Shown here one piece after another: positions 18,456 to 27,983 of a stretch of 64,000 nucleotides of DNA. The position numbers and the translations under genes were made by a program. This stretch comes from Colwellia sp. (GTDB lineage: Bacteria > Pseudomonadota > Gammaproteobacteria > Enterobacterales > Alteromonadaceae), in NCBI GenBank assembly GCA_013215385.1, contig JABSOY010000013.1, positions 1-64,000 of the forward strand, written 5' to 3'. The notes under the pieces are model-generated. The model did not search any database and had not been told where the DNA came from. It was given only the letters and a program-made list of their open reading frames with translations. Positions within the stretch are counted from its first letter, which is position 1, and each line of letters opens with the position of its first letter.

Positions 18456-20399
18456 ATGTTACGACGTTACTGTCTACTTTTTTCTATTTTTCTATTTTCT
18501 GCCAGTGCAATGGCCAAAGAAGCGGTTATTCCATTAGAGCATTTCAATCAAATGCCGTTAGTGCAGCAACCCATTATCTCACCTGATGGTAAAAATATTG
18601 CCGTTATTTTAAATCAAGGCGATACCACGCAAGTGGCAATGTTCCCTTTTGATGACAAGAGTAAAATGCAAATATTGTTGCAATTGGGTACTGAAAAATA
18701 TCGTATTGAGGATATAAAGTGGGCGAATAATGAAAGGGTTTTAGTCTCAGTTACACAACCCTTATTTATTAGCGAATGGAAAAAGAGGGTAAGAACAAAT
18801 CATATTTACTCTGCCAATATCGATGGTAGTGATGTTATCGAGCTTAGAATGAAGACTCGCAAGAAGTCAAAGTCATCATTTTATATGAATAGTCCCGATT
18901 TAAAGAGTCTGCTTAAAGAAGATCCTGATCATATATTAGTAACTATGAATAATGAGCGAGATAATTTTTATTCTTCTATTTATAAAGTGAATGTTAATAG
19001 CGGAGAATTTTTCAAGTACTTGCCAAACACCAAGCGTATTTATAGTTGGGCAGTAGGTCATAATGGCGATATTTTACTTGGCGTAGGTGTTGATAAAAAT
19101 TATAAAAATAAAACTCGCTATATTTATACCCGCAAAGATGTTGATTCAGATTGGCAAATGGTAAAAACGTTTGAAAGTTATAAAACAGAAACATTTTGGG
19201 CTCAAGCATATGACCCGAAAAGCAATTCAATTGTTGTTATCTCTAATTACAAATTAAATAAAAAAGCCATGTGGAGATATTACATCGACAGCGGTGAGTA
19301 TGAATTAATGGCTCAAGCTCCAGGGGAATTCGATATCACTGGCACTATACGACGCTTAGAAGGAAAAAATTGGACTATTGTTGGTTATAAGTACAATGAC
19401 AATTTTGAGAAACGAGTTTATTTTGATAAAAGTCGTAACAAATTTGCTCAACAAATTATCTCTCTGTTCAATAAAAGTAACTTACAAGCAAACCTCTACG
19501 ATTGGGACCAAAAGAAAGAGCGTTATATTATTTCGGTTATTAGTGACAAATCGCCTCTTAAATATTATTTGTATGATAAAAAAACCAACAAACTAAATTT
19601 CTGGTATGCACAATTTCCACAACTGGAAAAGGCTAACTTAGCGCAGGTTCAGCCTTTTGATTTTGAAGCACGCGATGGCATGAAGTTACATGGCTATTTA
19701 ACTTTACCTAATAATGTAAAAAATCCTCCTGTGGTTCTTTACCCTCATGGCGGCCCTTTCTCAAGAGACAGCCAATACTTTGATAGCTATGTACAGATGT
19801 TTGCTAACCAAGGGTATGCCGTATTACAGGTGAATTTTCGCGGTTCAACAGGCTTTGGCAGCAAATATAAAACGGCGGGTTACCATCAATGGGGTAAAAA
19901 GATGCAGACCGATTTAATTGATGCCATGGACTGGTTAAAGGAAACTAAACAGGCCGATACCAGTAATGCCTGTATTGTTGGTGGTAGTTATGGCGGTTAT
20001 GCCGCGCTTGCGGCTGGCTTTCAAACGCCTGATCGATTCAAGTGTATTATCAGCCTTGCTGGCGTTGCAAATATGACCACCACCATAGCTGATTGGAAAC
20101 GCTGGGGCAATAAGGCTTATGTTGAGAATGCTGTTACTGATAATGAGTATGAACTTGAAAGACTGTCTCCAGTCAATCATGCTGAAGCGTTTAAAGCACC
20201 GGTTTTATTAATTCACGGTAAAGTAGATTCAGTGGTTAGTTACCGTGATTCGGAAGCTATGTACGACGCTTTAAAAAGAGCTAACAAGAAAGTTAAAATC
20301 AAGTTATACAAATATGGCACTCATAATTTTGATGATGCAGTTAACCGTAAAAATAGCATGGAATTAATGGCGTCTTTTTTACAAAAATATTTGCAATAG
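18456..20399 (+). CDS. Secreted S9 family prolyl oligopeptidase-like peptidase
   Basis: I choose ATG 18456 (647 residues) rather than the TTG just before it. GGGG lies upstream at a workable distance. The signal peptide is about 1-20 (LLFSIFLFSASAMA). A beta-propeller fills about 30-380. The alpha/beta hydrolase domain has an HGGPFSRD oxyanion motif near 430, the nucleophile Ser511 in GGSYGGYA, Asp in HGKVDSVV near 595 and His in YGTHNFDD near 628. It should cleave short peptides, often after Pro, in the periplasm. It stands alone on the plus strand between two exporter modules on the other strand, so a role in destroying the same peptide substrates is possible but unproven. Confidence 0.95.
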   Translation: MLRRYCLLFSIFLFSASAMAKEAVIPLEHFNQMPLVQQPIISPDGKNIAVILNQGDTTQVAMFPFDDKSKMQILLQLGTEKYRIEDIKWANNERVLVSVTQPLFISEWKKRVRTNHIYSANIDGSDVIELRMKTRKKSKSSFYMNSPDLKSLLKEDPDHILVTMNNERDNFYSSIYKVNVNSGEFFKYLPNTKRIYSWAVGHNGDILLGVGVDKNYKNKTRYIYTRKDVDSDWQMVKTFESYKTETFWAQAYDPKSNSIVVISNYKLNKKAMWRYYIDSGEYELMAQAPGEFDITGTIRRLEGKNWTIVGYKYNDNFEKRVYFDKSRNKFAQQIISLFNKSNLQANLYDWDQKKERYIISVISDKSPLKYYLYDKKTNKLNFWYAQFPQLEKANLAQVQPFDFEARDGMKLHGYLTLPNNVKNPPVVLYPHGGPFSRDSQYFDSYVQMFANQGYAVLQVNFRGSTGFGSKYKTAGYHQWGKKMQTDLIDAMDWLKETKQADTSNACIVGGSYGGYAALAAGFQTPDRFKCIISLAGVANMTTTIADWKRWGNKAYVENAVTDNEYELERLSPVNHAEAFKAPVLLIHGKVDSVVSYRDSEAMYDALKRANKKVKIKLYKYGTHNFDDAVNRKNSMELMASFLQKYLQ

Positions 20400-20438
20400 T
20401 ATTTATAGTAAAGATTATTGCAAAGATGTGAATATTTC

Positions 20439-20468
20439 AAAGCAGCAATATTAATTGCTGCTTTTTTT
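20439..20468 (+). terminator. Terminator after the S9 peptidase
   Basis: A perfect 11-base stem AAAGCAGCAAT / ATTGCTGCTTT with a 4-base loop is followed by more T. It may also serve the convergent kinase gene. Confidence 0.88.
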
Positions 20469-20538
20469 ATCGTGTGTATTCGTAATACGGCAATTAAGCC
20501 AGAACTAAACGTAAGCTAAGAAATGAGGGAGTTAGGTA

Positions 20539-21849
20539 TTATTTTTCTGTGCACTTAGGCAAAAATATTCGGACAATAAGCCCTCCGTCTTGTCGGTTAT
20601 TGAGACTTATTTGACCATCATGTGCTTCTACTATCTCTCTACATAAGGCCAAACCTAACCCGGTTCCTGATTTTTTCGTTGAATAAAATGGGATAAGTGC
20701 ATTGTGTAAAACAATATCAGACATGCCTGTGCCTCTATCAGCTATGGTTATTTGGCATCCCCCCTTTAATAAGCGAACGGCTAGGGTAATATTATTATCA
20801 TCCGAACTTGCCTCAACGGCATTTTTTAAAAGATTGATCAATACTTGCTCTATTTGAGCAACATCAAAATAAGCTGGCTGACTGGGTAAACTACCTTCGA
20901 CAACAAAGGCTGATTGCTGCTTAAGTTTCTCTATCAGCTGATACCAACTGGTTTTTTCAATAATCGGCATGGGTAGTTTGGCAAATTTAGCATAACCACT
21001 AATGAACCTATTTAAATGTTCAACTCTGTCTTTAATGGTAGAGAAAACTAAAACTAGTTTATCGTGGGCCAGTTTATTCGCTATTAGTTGGCCTGAATGC
21101 GCCATTGAAGAAATAGGGGCTAATGAATTATTTAATTCATGGCTGATAACGCGGATAACTTTTTTCCAAACAGCGACTTCTTGTCTGCTAATTTCACGAG
21201 TGAGTTGCTTAAATAAGAATAAATGGTGGTATTGATTATTTAATAAAAACTGTCCGCGCGAAATATGCCAAGTATGAGTTTCATCATCATCTTCAATGGT
21301 AAATAAGCCATCTTTTTCTGCAGAAATGGCTTGAACTAAACTTTCGGGCCAATGTTTTCTCATTGCAGTAAAGCTATTTCCTTCAAAACGTTTCCCCTCG
21401 TTGAGTAATGCCTTAGCCGAAGAATTAGCATAAATAACATGATCGGTATCATCAACTAATATCATTGCTAAAGGGGAGCTTTCGATGACTTTATCGAGCA
21501 ACAACTCTCGTTGATAAATATGTTGTTTTTCTTTTCGTAAACTTAAAGAAGCCTCATTAAACAATTGATTAAGTTGGCTAAATTCATCATTTGCAATGAC
21601 AGGCAGAGAAACTGTAAATTCATTATCTTTGAGGTTCAGCAATCCTAGCTTTAATGATTGAAAGTTTTTATCAATACTCGAGTAGCAATATAGAGCTATC
21701 GCAACGCCAAGCGGTAATATAAACAACATTAATAGGCTAAAGTATTGCCAGTTATCACCACCAGCCGCTTGATAAACTAACGTACAACTTACAGTGACCG
21801 CTAGACATGTCGCAAAAATAAACTTTGCTTTAATTGAGCCAAATATCAT
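20539..21849 (-). CDS. NtrY-like histidine kinase of exporter module 2
   Basis: 436 residues, paralogous in layout to the module 1 kinase. Two helices (about 8-27 and 35-56) have only a short loop between them. Then come a HAMP-like segment, a PAS domain (about 110-210), HisKA with His237 (VISHELNNSLAPISS) and HATPase with N box LLKNAVEA near 340 and GTGLGLALC near 398. The start overlaps the regulator stop by 4 bases. It has no sizable periplasmic sensor, so the signal must arrive through the membrane, the PAS domain or a partner such as the transporter. Confidence 0.92.
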   Translation of the reverse strand: MIFGSIKAKFIFATCLAVTVSCTLVYQAAGGDNWQYFSLLMLFILPLGVAIALYCYSSIDKNFQSLKLGLLNLKDNEFTVSLPVIANDEFSQLNQLFNEASLSLRKEKQHIYQRELLLDKVIESSPLAMILVDDTDHVIYANSSAKALLNEGKRFEGNSFTAMRKHWPESLVQAISAEKDGLFTIEDDDETHTWHISRGQFLLNNQYHHLFLFKQLTREISRQEVAVWKKVIRVISHELNNSLAPISSMAHSGQLIANKLAHDKLVLVFSTIKDRVEHLNRFISGYAKFAKLPMPIIEKTSWYQLIEKLKQQSAFVVEGSLPSQPAYFDVAQIEQVLINLLKNAVEASSDDNNITLAVRLLKGGCQITIADRGTGMSDIVLHNALIPFYSTKKSGTGLGLALCREIVEAHDGQISLNNRQDGGLIVRIFLPKCTEK

Positions 21850-23189
21850 TTAGCGATACCAAATTTATCCATGCGTCGGTATAGGGCTTGGCGACTAAGA
21901 TTTAATGTTTTAGCAGCATGACTAATATTGCCATCAGCGATATTTATTGCTTGAGTTATATCGTTTTTAGTTAGCTCATTCGATCGCTCATTGGTTAATT
22001 TTTCTGGTGTTAATTTAACCGAAGCTAAACCAAAGTCAGCAGCACTTAGTTCGGTCGATTGACTCAGTAATACCGCACGTTGGCAGGCATTCTCAAGCTC
22101 TCTGACATTACCTGGCCATGGATGGCTTGTTAAAGCCTGTTCCACCTCTAATGGCAAATTCACTTTAGTCTTCAAAAAGTACTTAGTCAGAGGAATGATA
22201 TCGTCAACTCGGTATTTTAACGCCGGTATATCTAATTGAATTACATTAAGGCGATAATAAAGATCTTCTCTGAATTTACCGGTATTTATATCCTCTAATA
22301 GATTTGAATTAGTGGCGCTGATCACTCTTACATTTACTTTTTTAGTAACATGACTACCTAATCGTTCAAATTCACCCGTTTGTAATACTCTTAACAACTT
22401 TACTTGTCCAGCTAGGGGGAGGTTACCAATTTCATCTAAAAATAAAGTACCATTATCAGCTGCTTCAAAACGACCTATGCGTGTTTTAGTTATTCCTGTA
22501 TAGGCGCCTGGCTCAGCACCAAATAGCTCAGCCTCCATCAAATCATGGGGCAGGGCACCGACATTAACCTTGATAAAAGGTTGATTATTTCGCGATGAAT
22601 TTGCTTGAGTGATCTCAGCTATTTTTTCTTTTCCGGTACCGTTTGGTCCGGTAATTAATATTGAGGCATCTGACTTTGCTACTTGTAACGTCATATCAAT
22701 TAAACGTTGCATTGAAGAACTAGCAAAAACAATACCGCATAACTGATGAGATTTTAAGTTAGCACTACGTTCGTTATGCTGGCGAAGAAGGAACTCATTT
22801 GCTTGACTTAATTCACTGATTTCAACTAAATTTTTAATGGTGACCAATAACTTTTCATCATCCCAAGGTTTATTGAGGTAATCGGCAGCACCATTTTTTA
22901 CCAATTCAATCGCCATCGACAAGTGTGTCCAAGCGGTGATCAATATAATAGGCAGGTCAGGGTTTATCTGGCGTAACTGATAAAAGGTATCTTTGCCTTC
23001 TTCACCACTGGTGGTATCTTGGCTAAAATTCATATCAAGAATAACCAAAGAAATACGTTGATGCATCACTGCTGTAATTGCTTCTTTGGGTGAATTACAG
23101 CTAATGCTTGGTAAGTCATGAAGTTCGAGCAATAATTCAAGTGCCTGACATACCGATGGGTTGTCATCTACGATGAGTATTTTATCCAT
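21846..23189 (-). CDS. Sigma-54-dependent NtrC-family response regulator, module 2
   Basis: 447 residues. The receiver has Asp52 (VILDMNFSQDTTSGEEG) with the same extended loop as the module 1 regulator. The AAA+ domain has Walker A GPNGTGKE (181-188, Asn where Ser is usual), sigma-54 loop GAYTGI (228-233) and Walker B FLDEIGN. The C-terminal Fis-type helix-turn-helix reads ISHAAKTLNLSRQALYRRM. The two regulators have nearly identical recognition helices (LxRQALYRRM), so cross-recognition of related operators is plausible. A 143-base gap separates it from the permease gene. Confidence 0.95.
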   Translation of the reverse strand: MDKILIVDDNPSVCQALELLLELHDLPSISCNSPKEAITAVMHQRISLVILDMNFSQDTTSGEEGKDTFYQLRQINPDLPIILITAWTHLSMAIELVKNGAADYLNKPWDDEKLLVTIKNLVEISELSQANEFLLRQHNERSANLKSHQLCGIVFASSSMQRLIDMTLQVAKSDASILITGPNGTGKEKIAEITQANSSRNNQPFIKVNVGALPHDLMEAELFGAEPGAYTGITKTRIGRFEAADNGTLFLDEIGNLPLAGQVKLLRVLQTGEFERLGSHVTKKVNVRVISATNSNLLEDINTGKFREDLYYRLNVIQLDIPALKYRVDDIIPLTKYFLKTKVNLPLEVEQALTSHPWPGNVRELENACQRAVLLSQSTELSAADFGLASVKLTPEKLTNERSNELTKNDITQAINIADGNISHAAKTLNLSRQALYRRMDKFGIAK

Positions 23190-23332
23190 ATTGCTCTTTT
23201 ATTTATTCATTATTGTTAAAGTACGCGCCTCAAATATAGTGAGACGCCTTATTTTAAAACATAAGCTAAAACATTAGCCAAAGTAAAAATTAATTCCAAA
23301 AAAGCTATTCTAGAAAACCTAGTTTAGAAGAA

Positions 23333-24535
23333 TTAAACTGATCTTGTTGCTATTGCTGGCGAGATACTTGCCGCACTTTGTGCGGGAAATAATACCGCCA
23401 ATTGACCTAATAATACCAAGCCGATTGTGGTCACTATTATATAACTAATAGCAATGCGTGATGAAGAGAAATACTCCATTAAATAACCATTTAGAAATAC
23501 GCTTAATACCACGCCGATAATAATACCAATCGTAGTCATGAGAAAGTTTTCAATCATGAAGTGAGTAATAATGTTCGTTTGGCTTGCTCCTAACGCACGT
23601 CTAGTACCAATTTGACGCTTCCTTCGATTAACATTGAATATTGCCATACCAGCAACACCCAATGCAGTAATAAATAAAATAATGCAAATTATTATTATTA
23701 ACATATTTACCATCAGGTTATCGGATTGATATTGATCGCGTAAATGCTCTGCCAATTTAATCGGTTCCATAACGACACGACCTTTATTAAGTGCCAACAT
23801 TCGTTCACTTATGTTACTCATAATTTTGTCCATTGCTGTTTTATCAGCATTGACTAGAATCCGCTTGAAGGACCTAGGATGAACGACCGGTAAAAATATA
23901 TTATTGTTAACATAGCTTGAATCAAGCCATGAGCCTTGCATATGCTTAACAATGCCGATGATGCGGAGCGGTTGCTGAAACTGATAAATGTCTTTACCAA
24001 TAGCATGACCATCAGGAAATAATTGGTCAGCCATAGCTTTGGTGATAATAACCGTGTTGGGCTGCGAAGCACCTGTTGCATAGATCACATCATCTTGAGT
24101 AAAGTCTCGACCTTCTATAACGGTTAAACCTAAGGTTTTTAATACGTGTGCATCTGCTCTAAAAACCCCCGCTTCAACAATCTTAGCGCCACTTTCTGCT
24201 ATTTGTGCTCTATAGCCTGAGGAATCACCAGACCCCGTTAAAGGGACTTGATTTATGGCGACCGCATCATTTACGCCAGGAATAGCGCGCAGCATATCTT
24301 CATCTAACTCAAGCTGTTGTCTTATATCAACAGTTTTGTCGAAGGTAAAGATGTTAAATGAAAATAATTGAGACTCATCTAACCCTGAGTTTCGTTGCAT
24401 TAATTCAAGACGCTCATTAATGATATAAGCGGCATTACTTACAATCGCTAAGGTGAGCGCGACTTGCAATACCATTAAAATAACGCTGCTTTTGTTTCTT
24501 AGCATGGCATTAAATATTGGAGATATATTCAACAT
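23333..24535 (-). CDS. MacB/FtsX-type ABC permease B, module 2
   Basis: 400 residues, with AGGAG before the ATG. An N-terminal helix (about 15-38) is followed by a MacB-like periplasmic core (about 40-270), then three helices with the FtsX motif RRKRQIGTRRALGASQTNII. It lies 9 bases after the other permease gene. It probably forms a heterodimer with that permease, as in module 1. Confidence 0.92.
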   Translation of the reverse strand: MLNISPIFNAMLRNKSSVILMVLQVALTLAIVSNAAYIINERLELMQRNSGLDESQLFSFNIFTFDKTVDIRQQLELDEDMLRAIPGVNDAVAINQVPLTGSGDSSGYRAQIAESGAKIVEAGVFRADAHVLKTLGLTVIEGRDFTQDDVIYATGASQPNTVIITKAMADQLFPDGHAIGKDIYQFQQPLRIIGIVKHMQGSWLDSSYVNNNIFLPVVHPRSFKRILVNADKTAMDKIMSNISERMLALNKGRVVMEPIKLAEHLRDQYQSDNLMVNMLIIIICIILFITALGVAGMAIFNVNRRKRQIGTRRALGASQTNIITHFMIENFLMTTIGIIIGVVLSVFLNGYLMEYFSSSRIAISYIIVTTIGLVLLGQLAVLFPAQSAASISPAIATRSV

Positions 24536-24544
24536 CTTTAGCTC

Positions 24545-25858
24545 CTATTGTGTTTTTAAATGAATGGACGGTAGTGTCGTACAAACACGCCATGCCGGAT
24601 ATAAGCCAGAAAGTATTGTTGCACTAATGGCAATAACTGGCGCCGCAATAAACATGCTCATGTCCATGGTCGCTAACACATCAAAGCCATCGAACTGGTT
24701 TCTTAATATAAGCAGGCCAATATTGGCTATAACTAAGCCCAGTACCCCACCTAATAAACCAAGTACCCCGACTTCTACTAAATGCTGTAAAAAGACCTGT
24801 GCTTGGTTTGCGCCTAATGCTCGTCTTACGCCTATTTCTGGGGCACGTTTTAGGAACTTAGCCAGTAATAAACCAACAGTATTGATTAAACACACAGCTA
24901 AAAACATAAAGCTAATACCGACTAAAATATTACTGTCATTGCCAACCACTTCATTATATTCAAGCCACTCTTCGACATTTCGTAATGTACCTCTGGCATC
25001 ATCACGTTCAAATCGTCCTAATTTTTTTTGTTGCTGAACATAGCTGGATAAAAAATGTTTAAAATCTACTTTTTCAGTATTATTTACCAGTTCAACCCAA
25101 TATTGAATCCACATGATTTCAGAGTTTAATTTGTCTTGGTAAGTGTCTATTTTTTCTGGTCCCCAGCCATTATTGTTACCCCAGCTAGGGTATTCATGGA
25201 CAGGTAATAAAGAGAAAGGTACATAAATTTGCTCAGTACGCTGAAATTGACCACTATTTAAATCGTAAAACTTTGGTTTTGGGTTCCAGCTTTTACTAAT
25301 GCCGACGATCCGATAAGCATTTTGATTTAAATATATATTTTTACCGATATTATCGCCACCACCGAATAACTTTTCATTGAGTTCTTCAGCGATCACCACT
25401 TGATTATCTGGGCTCTCATCAATTGCTTTGCTCCAGGAACCACCATATAAAAACTCAATATTAAACATCTCAAAAAAAGTACTTTGTGTCGCACGAGCTG
25501 CTTGTAAAATGGGCGCAAAATCAGGATCTTCCATTTGTATAGCAAAACCCGTTTTTACTGATGCAACCTGACGAGTAGACGATGACATACGTTGTATATT
25601 TATCGCGTCTTGATAAGTGATTTGCATTGGCATATCGTCATAGGTATGGCGAGTTCCGATTTTGTTCATTGTTTGCAATTGCAGTGCAAATAATTGCTGA
25701 CTTTTTTCTGGTATTGGATTCGCTGAACGCACGTGATTGAGTGTCAATGCATTCATTGATACACCAATACCAAGCGCAATGGCTAATACCATCAATGCAG
25801 TGGTTATTGGGGTTTGCAGTAAACTTTTTTTCGCCAGCTTTAAATAATAAAAAAACAT
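24545..25858 (-). CDS. MacB/FtsX-type ABC permease A, module 2
   Basis: 437 residues, with AAAGGGA before the ATG. One N-terminal helix (about 15-37) and a large periplasmic domain (about 40-310) that is longer than in module 1 and rich in Trp, Tyr and Asn around 195-235. Three helices follow, with RAPEIGVRRALGANQAQVF and a C-terminal GLYPAWRVCTTLPSIHL. The enlarged periplasmic part suggests the two modules handle different ligands. Confidence 0.92.
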   Translation of the reverse strand: MFFYYLKLAKKSLLQTPITTALMVLAIALGIGVSMNALTLNHVRSANPIPEKSQQLFALQLQTMNKIGTRHTYDDMPMQITYQDAINIQRMSSSTRQVASVKTGFAIQMEDPDFAPILQAARATQSTFFEMFNIEFLYGGSWSKAIDESPDNQVVIAEELNEKLFGGGDNIGKNIYLNQNAYRIVGISKSWNPKPKFYDLNSGQFQRTEQIYVPFSLLPVHEYPSWGNNNGWGPEKIDTYQDKLNSEIMWIQYWVELVNNTEKVDFKHFLSSYVQQQKKLGRFERDDARGTLRNVEEWLEYNEVVGNDSNILVGISFMFLAVCLINTVGLLLAKFLKRAPEIGVRRALGANQAQVFLQHLVEVGVLGLLGGVLGLVIANIGLLILRNQFDGFDVLATMDMSMFIAAPVIAISATILSGLYPAWRVCTTLPSIHLKTQ

Positions 25859-25870
25859 AATATTTTCCCT

Positions 25871-26584
25871 TTAAGCCGAAATAGCGTGTTCGGTGGCCGC
25901 TTTATTATTTTGATATAAAGTGAAGTCACATACTTGGCCGTCAACAATTTGAATATTTCGTTCAGCTCGTCTCGCTAGGTCTGGATCATGAGTGACCATG
26001 ACAATAGTGGTACCACTTTTATTGATATCTTCTAATAGTTCCATCACTTGGCGAGCCATTAAACTGTCTAAGTTACCCGTCGGTTCATCGGCGAGTAAAA
26101 ACCTTGGCGTGCCTGCTAACGCCCGAGCTATCGCAACCCGTTGTTGTTGACCACCTGATAATTGTGAAGGTAAGTGCTTCATACGGGCAGCCAAGCCTAC
26201 TTGCTCAAGTGCATTTTCAATACGTTCTTTACGCTCTTTACTATTAAAACCGCGATATCTTAGTGGCACGTCGACATTTTCAAATAAATTTAAATCAGGT
26301 ATTAAATTAAAACCTTGAAAAATGAAACCTATTTTCTCATTTCGTATTTTTGATAATTGCTTGTCGTTTAAACCTACTACATTGATGCCATCTAATTCAT
26401 AGGTACCTGTTGATGTCGACTCTAATAGTCCTGCTAAGTTTAAAAAGGTTGTTTTACCTGAACCTGAAGGGCCTGTGACAGAAACAAACTCTCCTTCTTT
26501 TACATTGAGGTTAAATTCGCTTAATGCATGTGTTTCAACTAAGTCGGTGCGATATATTTTATTAATATTATTCATTTTTAACAT
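25871..26584 (-). CDS. ABC transporter ATPase (MacB/LolD type), module 2
   Basis: 237 residues. Walker A is GPSGSGKTT (about 39-47), with FIFQGFNL as Q loop, signature LSGGQQQR, Walker [14 protein letters not shown] and switch MVTHDP. The C-terminus is about 15 residues longer than in module 1. AAGGAA precedes the ATG. It lies 12 bases before the permease gene and 18 bases after the fusion protein gene. Confidence 0.95.
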   Translation of the reverse strand: MLKMNNINKIYRTDLVETHALSEFNLNVKEGEFVSVTGPSGSGKTTFLNLAGLLESTSTGTYELDGINVVGLNDKQLSKIRNEKIGFIFQGFNLIPDLNLFENVDVPLRYRGFNSKERKERIENALEQVGLAARMKHLPSQLSGGQQQRVAIARALAGTPRFLLADEPTGNLDSLMARQVMELLEDINKSGTTIVMVTHDPDLARRAERNIQIVDGQVCDFTLYQNNKAATEHAISA

Positions 26585-26602
26585 GGGTAATTCCTTATGG
26601 TG

Positions 26603-27865
26603 TTAGTTTAAAAACACACTGGCTTCTTGCTTAAATAGCGCTAAATCTGAAACAACAATCGTATCGCCTTCTGCTGCTCCAGCTAATATTTCAATATGAC
26701 TGATGCTCGATGCACCTGTTTGAATGGCTAGCTTCGTTGCTAATCCTTCTTGTACTAAATACGTTGTTTTTCCGCCTCCTGATTGTATGAAAGCGCCGCG
26801 TTTAACCATTAATACATTCTGTTTCTCTTCTAAAATAATACGAGCAGATAAGCGTTGGTTTTGTCGTAAATTAGTGCGACTAATATCATTCATTCTTACT
26901 CTCGTCGTTACTTGGTTGTTGCTAACTTCCGGTGAGATTGAAACAAGTTTACCGCTTAACTTGGCACCGCCGACATTAACTTCAACGGGCATACCTATGC
27001 CAAGTTCGTCGGCATAACTTTCTGGAACATTGAGCTCAGCCTCAAAAGCGGTTAAATCGACTACCGTCATTAAGGGTTGGTTAGCAGCCACTTGTGCTTT
27101 TTGCTCGGTTAACCAATTGCCAATAATACCCGCTACAGGGGAGGTGATATCAAGTTCGTCCACTTTTCGCTGTAATTCAATAACGGCAATTTTTTGCGTG
27201 GTAACGGCTAGTTTTTTATTTTCAATTTCAAAAGCTACGGTGTCTTTATTTAATTGGGTTTCTTGTTGAGCATGGCTATAGGTTAGTTGTGCTTTAACTA
27301 AATTGTCTTGTGTTTCTTCAAAGTCTTTTTTACTGATAAGATTTTTTTCGTTTGAGAGGGTGCCTCGATTAAATTCACGCCGCGCCGCATCTAATTCAAC
27401 CTTTGCTAATTCCAGCATTTGCTTTTGTTTCAGCTCAGAACGACGGGCTTCTAATTTGCTACGAGCAACATCACTTACCATACTCTGTAATCGGGTCATT
27501 GCTTGCTTTAATGTCGAATGAAGCTCTGGGCTGTAGATCTTAGCGATTGCTTGATTTTTGTTGACCATATCCCCAGGTTTTACTTGAAAAGTGACTTGAC
27601 CTAATTCTGTGCTGTAGATTACGGGCGCATTTGCTGCAACAATTTTTCCGGTTGTGGCAATATCGCGAAACAAGTCTCCCCGTTCAACCAGTGATGTTTT
27701 AACGCGTAATTTATCGATACTAAGCCGCTGATCTGTCCATTCATTTGCTGCATAAACTAGTGAGGTCAATGCTGCTACCGTAACTAATGCCATTAAAGTG
27801 GCCCGTGTAAACTTAGAATTTTGTGGTTTAATCGCTAGGTCTTGCTGGCTGGTATCTTTTATCAT
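26603..27865 (-). CDS. Membrane fusion protein (HlyD/MacA-like), module 2
   Basis: 420 residues. The membrane anchor is at about 24-42, the first lipoyl half near 97 (VKPGDMVNKNQAIAKIYSPE), a long coiled-coil hairpin rich in Lys, Glu and Gln at about 112-230, the second lipoyl half near 240 (DITSPVAGIIGNWL), then barrel domains. It is the first gene of module 2 and follows a sigma-54-type promoter with a leader of about 27 bases. A TolC-like partner must come from elsewhere. Confidence 0.92.
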   Translation of the reverse strand: MIKDTSQQDLAIKPQNSKFTRATLMALVTVAALTSLVYAANEWTDQRLSIDKLRVKTSLVERGDLFRDIATTGKIVAANAPVIYSTELGQVTFQVKPGDMVNKNQAIAKIYSPELHSTLKQAMTRLQSMVSDVARSKLEARRSELKQKQMLELAKVELDAARREFNRGTLSNEKNLISKKDFEETQDNLVKAQLTYSHAQQETQLNKDTVAFEIENKKLAVTTQKIAVIELQRKVDELDITSPVAGIIGNWLTEQKAQVAANQPLMTVVDLTAFEAELNVPESYADELGIGMPVEVNVGGAKLSGKLVSISPEVSNNQVTTRVRMNDISRTNLRQNQRLSARIILEEKQNVLMVKRGAFIQSGGGKTTYLVQEGLATKLAIQTGASSISHIEILAGAAEGDTIVVSDLALFKQEASVFLN

Positions 27866-27903
27866 CTCTTATTCCAATAACGTGTACAGTTACCCTCAAT
27901 AGA

Positions 27904-27918
27904 GCAGCTTATGTGCCA
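27904..27918 (-). promoter_or_regulatory. Sigma-54 (-24/-12) promoter of module 2
   Basis: On the minus strand TGGCACATAAGCTGC matches the TGGCAC-N5-TTGC consensus at all but one position, with the essential GG and GC at correct spacing. Transcription should start near 27892, giving a short leader before the ATG at 27865. The module encodes a sigma-54 activator, which fits. Confidence 0.85.
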
Positions 27919-27983
27919 ACTTGAATTCTAGTCGTAAGTAATTGAATTTTCTATTAAACTTTAAAGTGCTGTTAAGGTTATTT

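Noticed and set aside
24564-25037. 157-codon plus-strand frame opposite permease A of module 2
   Set aside because: Antisense shadow of a well-supported permease gene with no known motif or independent ribosome site.
10890-27865. Lasso- or lanthipeptide biosynthesis cluster around the S9 peptidase
   Set aside because: No precursor peptide, cyclase or modifying enzyme was seen. Only export, protease and regulation genes are present.
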